Shown here piece after piece: positions 59,565 through 64,000 of a stretch of DNA of 64,000 bases. Position 1 is the first letter of the stretch; each line of letters starts with the position of its first letter. A program made the translations under genes and the position numbers. Below the pieces are notes generated by a model. It was not told the DNA's origin and made no database searches. It worked only from the letters and a program-made list of their open reading frames with translations. The DNA is from Streptomyces geranii (GTDB lineage: Bacteria > Actinomycetota > Actinomycetes > Streptomycetales > Streptomycetaceae), in NCBI RefSeq assembly GCF_002954775.1, contig NZ_PJME01000016.1:62001-126000 (forward strand), written 5' to 3'.

Positions 59565-59594
59565 GGAAGGTACTATAGCTTCCCGGGAAGCTAT
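59556..59594. promoter_or_regulatory. Double palindrome operator with back-to-back promoters
   Basis: ACCTTCCATGGAAGGT (59556-59571) and ATAGCTTCCCGGGAAGCTAT (59575-59594) are perfect palindromes sharing CTTCC-N2-GGAAG, with centres 21 bases apart. Between them lies -10 TACTAT (plus) and TATAGT (minus). A MarR dimer on each site would block both genes. Confidence 0.85.
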
Positions 59595-59604
59595 CATGGT
59601 GTGC

Positions 59605-60129
59605 ATGGACGATCCGCAACCGCTGGACCGCGTGGCCCGCATCCAGGCCGACTGGCGCCGCGAGCGGCCCGACGTCGACATCGCGCCACAGGGCGTGATC
59701 GGCCGACTGCACCGCCTGGCCGACCGCCTCACCGAGGAGCTGTGCCTCGTCTACGGCCGCTACGGCCTGAGCGAGGGGGAGTTCGACGTCCTCTGCGCGC
59801 TCCGCCGCGCCGGTACGCCCTTCGAACGCGCACCCGGCGAACTGGCCGCCCACACCATGGTCACCACCGGCGCGATGACGAAGAGGATCGACCGGCTGGA
59901 GCGGGCCGGACTGGTCACCCGCCGCCGCTCCGACGACGACCAGCGCGGCCGGATCGTCGCCCTCACCCGGCCCGGACGCGAACTGATCGACCAGGCGTTC
60001 GCCGACCACATGCGCAACGAACGCCGCCTGCTGGACCTGCTGACGCCCGCCGAGAGCGCGTCACTGGAAGGGCTGCTCACCACCTGGCTCACGCACGTGG
60101 AGAGTCCGCCCCCGCCCGACACGCACTGA
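59605..60129 (+). CDS. MarR-family regulator
   Basis: 174 aa from ATG 59605 (ATG 59596 is an alternative). Winged helix: YGLSEGEFDVLCALRRAGTPFERAPGELAAHTMVTTGAMTKRIDRLERAGLVTRRRSDDDQRGRIVALT, all standard MarR blocks including the DxRG wing. It is divergent from the DMT exporter and, through the double palindrome, likely represses both itself and the exporter until a ligand appears. Confidence 0.92.
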   Translation: MDDPQPLDRVARIQADWRRERPDVDIAPQGVIGRLHRLADRLTEELCLVYGRYGLSEGEFDVLCALRRAGTPFERAPGELAAHTMVTTGAMTKRIDRLERAGLVTRRRSDDDQRGRIVALTRPGRELIDQAFADHMRNERRLLDLLTPAESASLEGLLTTWLTHVESPPPPDTH

Positions 60130-60174
60130 CCGGCACACCCACTGGCCGGGCACGACGGCGCCCCTCCGGCGGCC

Positions 60175-60642
60175 TCACGAGAACCGCCGCACATACCGCG
60201 CCTGCCAGGGCGTCTCCACCGCCCGCCGGTCGTACCCCGCCCGCACGAAGGCGACGGCCTCCCCCGCAGGCACCCCGTCCAGCACCGCAAGACACGCCAG
60301 CGCCGTCCCCGTACGCCCCCGCCCACCCCCGCAGGCGACCTCCACCCGCTCGTCCGCCGCCCGCTCCCACACCTCGACCAGGGCGGCACGAGCGTCCGCG
60401 CGGTCCTTCGGGAGGCGGAAGTCGGGCCACTCCAGCCAGCGGAACTCCCAGGAGACGGGCGGGGGTTGGTGCCCGAGGAGATAGACGGCGTACGAGGGTA
60501 CGGGCGCCGCCGGGTCGAGCGGCCGGCGCAGGCCTCGGCCCCGGACCAGGCGTCCGGAGGGCAGCCGCAGCACGCCCGGGTCACCCTCGTGCCAGCGCCC
60601 GTCGGCCCGGTCGCCCGCCGGAACATCCCCTTGCTCGCCCAT
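60175..60642 (-). CDS. Protein tyrosine/dual-specificity phosphatase
   Basis: 155 aa. The CX5R active-site loop is CGGGRGRTG (Cys104, Arg110). The general-acid loop is visible as EWPDFRLP (Asp74). Length and order agree with small dual-specificity phosphatases. It dephosphorylates phosphotyrosine or phosphoserine/threonine on unknown proteins. Convergent with the MarR gene and divergent from the sigma factor. Confidence 0.85.
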   Translation of the reverse strand: MGEQGDVPAGDRADGRWHEGDPGVLRLPSGRLVRGRGLRRPLDPAAPVPSYAVYLLGHQPPPVSWEFRWLEWPDFRLPKDRADARAALVEVWERAADERVEVACGGGRGRTGTALACLAVLDGVPAGEAVAFVRAGYDRRAVETPWQARYVRRFS

Positions 60643-60721
60643 CCGTACATTCGAACCCGGCCTCGAACCCCGGGCAACCGATTCCCGGGAAACGGTGGTC
60701 TGGTGGGCGAGGGGGTACTTG

Positions 60722-61297
60722 ATGCAGGCCGAACTAGAGGCCCAGTTCCACGATTTCGTCAGAGCGCGGTGGTCCCATCTGGTGCGTACCGCGTATCTCC
60801 TGACCGGCGACGCCCATCACGCCGAGGATCTGACGCAGACGGCGCTGGCGAAGGCGTACCGCTCCTGGCGGCGGGTCTCGCGCAGCGACAATCCGGAGGC
60901 GTACGTCCGCCGGATGCTGGTCAATTGCAACAGTGACCGGTTCCGCAAGCGGCGGGTGCGGGAGGCGCTCACCGACGCGCCGCCCGAACGGGCGGGCCGC
61001 GACGAGGCCGTCTCCTGGGCCGACGAACGCAGCGCGCTGCTCGGCGCACTCGCCCAACTCCCGCCCAAGCAACGGGCGGTGGTGGTCCTGCGCTACTGGG
61101 AGGACCTGTCCGAGGGCGAGGTCGCCGACACGCTCGGCTGCTCCCAGGGCACGGTCAAGAGCCAGGCGTCCAAGGGGCTGGCGAAGTTGCGCGCGTATCC
61201 GGGGCTGGCGGGCGTCGTGGGGCGGCCCGAGCCCGGCGGCGACGGCAACAGCCGTAGCGGCAGCGGTACTTCGCAGGTTCGGGAAGGTGTCCGGTGA
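60722..61297 (+). CDS. SigE-family ECF sigma factor
   Basis: 191 aa from ATG 60722 with GAGGGGG upstream. Region 2 is FHDFVRARWSHLVRTAYLLTGDAHHAEDLTQTALAKAYRSW; region 4 is LLGALAQLPPKQRAVVVLRYWEDLSEGEVADTLGCSQGTVKSQASKGLAKLR. This is the Streptomyces SigE-type group of 170-190 aa. The C terminus is a Gly/Ser-rich hexamer-like repeat. Coupled to the following membrane protein, its probable antisigma factor, by a GTGA overlap. Confidence 0.93.
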   Translation: MQAELEAQFHDFVRARWSHLVRTAYLLTGDAHHAEDLTQTALAKAYRSWRRVSRSDNPEAYVRRMLVNCNSDRFRKRRVREALTDAPPERAGRDEAVSWADERSALLGALAQLPPKQRAVVVLRYWEDLSEGEVADTLGCSQGTVKSQASKGLAKLRAYPGLAGVVGRPEPGGDGNSRSGSGTSQVREGVR

Positions 61298-62286
61298 GCG
61301 CGGAAGAGCGGCCGGAGCAGGCACAAGCAGCAGGGCAGCAGCACATGGGAAACGAACACGGGAAGGACTTCGAGGCACAGGTGCGCGAGTTGATGGCGGA
61401 GGACGCCTACACGATCCGGCCCTCGGCGGCGCCGTATCCGACGATCCGTCACCGGGGCGTGCGGGAGCGCCGGCGACGGGTGGCGGCGACCGGGGCGATC
61501 CTGGTCGCACTGGCGGCGGCGCCCGTGGGGGCGTACGCGGTGAGCGGCAACGGCGGCGGCGGAAACGGCTCCGACACGGCGGCACCGGTGCCGTCGGTCA
61601 GCGCCTCGCAGGAGTCGACACCGAATCCCGTACAGTCGAGGCGCGTTGGAGCGACCGGTCCGGCGACGCCGGGGCAGCTGCTCGACGGGATCACGCTGGC
61701 GCAGGCGTCGGACGGGCTGGAGAAGTGCCTCGCGTACGACCGCGAGAACCAGAAGCAGCGGACGCCCGCGACGCGGACCGATCTGGGCGACGCCGCCGGC
61801 TACCGGATCATCCTGGCGCAGAACAGCACCGGCGACTCCAACGCGCCCGGTGACGGCATCTACGTCGTCGCAGTCAAGACGCAGACGGAACAACCGCAAG
61901 TGACCCGGCTGATCTGCAGCATCAAGGACGGTCAGGCACAGGGCCTCAACACCAGTGGTGGCGGCCTGGAGTTGGACAACGGCGGCCCGGTCATGCCCGA
62001 CATGAACGGCGGCAAGCTCTACCAGCAGTCGATCATCGACAAGGGCAACTGGAAGCTGCCTTTCCGCTGGAGCGTCATCGGCCAGGTCGAGCCCTCGGTG
62101 GCCAAGGTGACCGTCTCGTACGGCGACGCCACCAGCGAAGCCGCCCTGGACGACGGCTGGTTCGTGGCCTCCGGCACCCTGAACGAGCAGGTCACCCTGG
62201 CTCCGCACGTCAAGGGGTACGACGACACCGGCAAGGTCGTCTACGACTCGGACGACGACACGATGTACGAGAAGACGCTGCCGTAG
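61294..62286 (+). CDS. Membrane protein coupled to the ECF sigma factor (probable antisigma)
   Basis: 330 aa from GTG 61294. A cytoplasmic N-terminal 85 residues (FEAQVRELMAEDAYTIRPSAAPYPTI, then a basic RRRR stop), one membrane segment (VAATGAILVALAAAPVGAYAV), then a Ser/Gly/Pro linker and a secreted domain. No zinc antisigma HxxxCxxC motif is present. The layout (sigma gene first, overlapping starts, single span) is that of SigE-family sigma/antisigma pairs, so an antisigma role is inferred only. The external domain could sense envelope state. Confidence 0.75.
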   Translation: MSAEERPEQAQAAGQQHMGNEHGKDFEAQVRELMAEDAYTIRPSAAPYPTIRHRGVRERRRRVAATGAILVALAAAPVGAYAVSGNGGGGNGSDTAAPVPSVSASQESTPNPVQSRRVGATGPATPGQLLDGITLAQASDGLEKCLAYDRENQKQRTPATRTDLGDAAGYRIILAQNSTGDSNAPGDGIYVVAVKTQTEQPQVTRLICSIKDGQAQGLNTSGGGLELDNGGPVMPDMNGGKLYQQSIIDKGNWKLPFRWSVIGQVEPSVAKVTVSYGDATSEAALDDGWFVASGTLNEQVTLAPHVKGYDDTGKVVYDSDDDTMYEKTLP

Positions 62287-62311
62287 GCGGGAGCGCGACG
62301 GGATGGTGACG

Positions 62312-62343
62312 GGGGGCGCCGCACAGGGGACGGCGCCCCCTTT
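62312..62343 (+). terminator. Intrinsic terminator
   Basis: GGGGGCGCCG (62312-62321) pairs with CGGCGCCCCC (62331-62340) and is followed by TTT. Located 25 bases after the antisigma-like gene. Confidence 0.8.
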
Positions 62344-62391
62344 CGCGTACCCGCGCAGGTGCCCGTACCCGCTTGGCCCGTCTGCCCGCCC

Positions 62392-63150
62392 TCAGCCCAC
62401 ACCCCGGGACTCCTGTGCCGCCCGCGCCTCGATGCCCCGGAAGTGGACCGCCAGGGCCCGTTGCGCGCCCTCCACGTCGTGGGCGCGGAGGGCCGTGACG
62501 ATGTCCCGGTGTCTGCGGGCGGTCAGTTCCGGTGCCGGGTCGTCGTGCCAGCCGCGGGCGCCGGAGACTCGGCGGAACACCGTCCAGAAGGCGCCGAGCA
62601 GTTGCGGTACGAGGGCGTTGCCGAGGGGGCCGTACAGCGCCTCGTGGAACTCGCGGTCGAGTTCGGGGAAGCGGCGGCCCGAGCGGCCCGCCTCCTCCAT
62701 CCGGGTGACGACGGAATCCAGCCGGTCGAGTTCGGCGTCGGACAGCACGGCCGCGACCCGCCGGATCATCCCGTCCTCCAGCACCTCTCTGACCTGGAGT
62801 ATCTCGGCGAGCGCGGCACCGTCGCCGTCCGGCCGGGCGAGCGTACGGAACGTCAGTCCGTCAACCAGCGGAGTCAACGAGGCCTGGCCGACGTACGTCC
62901 CGTAGCCGTGCCGGATCTCGACGATGTCGAGGGCCTGGAGGGCCTTGAGGGCCTCGCGGACGGAGTTGCGGCTGACGCCGAGGGCCGCCATCAGCTCGAC
63001 CTCGGTGGGCAGCGGTGCGCCCGCCCGGAGTTTGCGGTCGAGAATCAGCTGCATGACCTCGCGCTGCACCTGGCCGCTCACCCGCCGCTCGGGCCGGCGC
63101 CGCTTCCCGGACTCCTGAGACATGCGGCGCATCGTACGCTCGCCGGACAT
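62392..63150 (-). CDS. GntR-family regulator with FCD domain (FadR type)
   Basis: 252 aa from ATG 63150; GTG 63162 and ATGs at 63132 and 63123 are alternatives. Winged helix: VQREVMQLILDRKLRAGAPLPTEVELMAALGVSRNSVREALKALQALDIVEIRHGYGTYV. The FCD ligand domain follows (LAEILQVREVLEDGMIRRVA, LDREFHEALYGPLGNALVPQL, HRDIVTALRAHDVEGAQRALAVHF) with metal-ligand-type His/Asp residues. FCD regulators respond to carboxylic or sugar acids. Divergent from a peptide-type ABC binding protein, its probable target. Confidence 0.92.
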   Translation of the reverse strand: MSGERTMRRMSQESGKRRRPERRVSGQVQREVMQLILDRKLRAGAPLPTEVELMAALGVSRNSVREALKALQALDIVEIRHGYGTYVGQASLTPLVDGLTFRTLARPDGDGAALAEILQVREVLEDGMIRRVAAVLSDAELDRLDSVVTRMEEAGRSGRRFPELDREFHEALYGPLGNALVPQLLGAFWTVFRRVSGARGWHDDPAPELTARRHRDIVTALRAHDVEGAQRALAVHFRGIEARAAQESRGVG

Positions 63151-63369
63151 CCCACGTCCCACCTCTGGGCGCAGAGAAAGCCAACTACCCTTAATTCACA
63201 TTGTCCTTGGTCGTATTTCATATCGCCATTGGTCGCACCTCTGGCAGATACGCCATTCGTGTGCGATCTCTTGACCGGCCCCACGGCCCCTCTTATGGTC
63301 ACGCTGCCCCCTATGACGTAGGACGTCGTATCTCCTCACCTTTTCGGACCCCACCCCGCTGGAGGAATC

Positions 63370-64000
63370 GTGCGCGACGTGACCCGCGACGCAACCCACG
63401 ACGTGACCCACTACGTGTCGGCCGCCCCGCACCGCCGGTCGTTCCTGAAGTACACCGGCGCGCTGGGTGCCGCCGCCGCCATCTCCTCCTCGCTGTCGGC
63501 GTGTTCGTCCGGCCCGGAGTCCACCAATGACACCGGGGGCGGCGCCGGGGGCGCGAACAGCACGCTCACGGCCGTGATCGGCTACGGCAACGACGGCAGC
63601 TGGGACCCCACGCAGACGGCGTCCGCCTTCTCGATGGCGGCCAACAACCACATCTACGAGGGCCTCCTCGACACCGATCCCATCTCCCGCGAGCCGTACG
63701 CCGCGCTCGCCACAGCGGTGCCCGGCGACCTCTCCAGCACCTCCTGGAAGTTCACGCTGCGGGCCGGGGCGACCTTCCACGACGGAAAGCCGGTCACCGC
63801 CGACGACGTCGTCTTCGTATTCGATCGAATCCTCGATCCGAACACCCAGACACTCGCCAAGGGGTTTTTCGCCAGTTGGCTGAAAGAAGTGAAAAAGGTC
63901 GACGCGCAGAATGTCGAACTGGTGTTGAAGTTCCCCTTCCCCGAAGGGGTTTCCCGGCTCACGCTCGCGAAGATCATGCCCAAGCACGTCTTCTCCCAGC
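63370..64000 (+). CDS. Peptide/oligo-type ABC binding protein, 3' end outside window
   Basis: GTG 63370 with GGAGGA upstream; 210 residues are visible. The N terminus carries a Tat-type signal (HRRSFLKYTGALGAAAA) ending in lipobox LSAC, so it is an exported lipoprotein. Family 5 binding-protein motifs follow: SMAANNHIYEGLLDTDP, SWKFTLRAGATFHDGKPVTADDVVFVFDRILDP and IMPKHVFS. It should bind peptides or related solutes for a permease encoded beyond the window. Probably regulated by the divergent FCD/GntR protein. Confidence 0.88.
   Translation, partial: MRDVTRDATHDVTHYVSAAPHRRSFLKYTGALGAAAAISSSLSACSSGPESTNDTGGGAGGANSTLTAVIGYGNDGSWDPTQTASAFSMAANNHIYEGLLDTDPISREPYAALATAVPGDLSSTSWKFTLRAGATFHDGKPVTADDVVFVFDRILDPNTQTLAKGFFASWLKEVKKVDAQNVELVLKFPFPEGVSRLTLAKIMPKHVFSQ
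63373..63417 (+). repeat. 12-base repeat at start of peptide-binding lipoprotein
   Basis: CGCGACGTGACC, CGCGACGCAACC, CACGACGTGACC and a partial unit encode RDVT RDAT HDVT HYV immediately after the GTG, before the Tat signal. Confidence 0.7.

Noticed and set aside
60466-60936. 156-codon plus-strand frame opposite the phosphatase
   Set aside because: It overlaps both the phosphatase (with CX5R motif) and the sigma factor gene in the wrong frame, with no supporting features.

Overview
The window reads as the chromosome of a Streptomyces or close relative. It has very high G+C in third codon positions, many GTG and TTG starts, 4-base start/stop overlaps, rare TTA codons, and typical families: DUF397 with an XRE/DUF5753 regulator, an MmyB-type XRE regulator, a SigE-type ECF factor, DUF6215, and a single-chain glycyl-tRNA synthetase next to a Zur regulon. 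No rRNA, tRNA, integrase, transposase or CRISPR array was seen. The first gene is cut at its 5' end and the last at its 3' end.

Layout. 0-5.4 kb: two overlapping glycan-cleaving enzymes (MGH1-like hydrolase, glycogen-debranching type) and a membrane sulfatase/LTA-synthase-like protein. 5.4-12 kb: small membrane protein, dusB, and two drug-type MFS exporters; the second faces an MmyB-like regulator across a paired operator. 12-17.6 kb: MacB/FtsX-type ABC exporter facing a histidine kinase/response regulator pair. 17.7-22.8 kb: small protein, glyS, then the zinc regulon znuA-znuC-znuB-zur with two Zur-like boxes. 22.8-26.8 kb: MFS transporter and a secreted M4 protease.

26.8-39.1 kb is an accessory toxin island on the minus strand. 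A 1229-aa LamG-domain secreted protein is followed by a 2173-aa secreted RHS/YD-repeat polymorphic toxin. After it come a candidate immunity gene with very atypical base composition, a zinc-ribbon miniprotein, a frameshifted probable immunity gene and a SMI1/KNR4 (SUKH) immunity-type gene. From what I recall, zur and uppS are direct neighbours in S. coelicolor; here about 16.5 kb separates them.

39.3-49 kb: uppS, recO, two coupled small genes, XRE/DUF5753 plus DUF397, a second M4 protease, DUF6215 protein, a membrane protein, and an acyltransferase-3/SGNH protein. 48.9-52 kb: a cobalamin riboswitch leading a BtuCDF-like importer. 52-55.8 kb: a two-component system divergent from an ABC-2 exporter. 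55.8-56.3 kb: a nested palindromic element beside a methyltransferase remnant. 56.3-64 kb: GNAT/membrane fusion, D-amino-acid oxidase, DMT exporter and MarR regulator sharing a double-palindrome operator, protein tyrosine phosphatase, ECF sigma factor with a coupled membrane protein, FCD/GntR regulator, and a Tat lipoprotein that starts a peptide ABC transporter.

Cross-cutting features: six short arrays with 6-, 9- or 12-base periods, mostly near gene starts; four copies of a 29-base dispersed element ending in hairpins; and several promoters placed so that transcripts would be leaderless.
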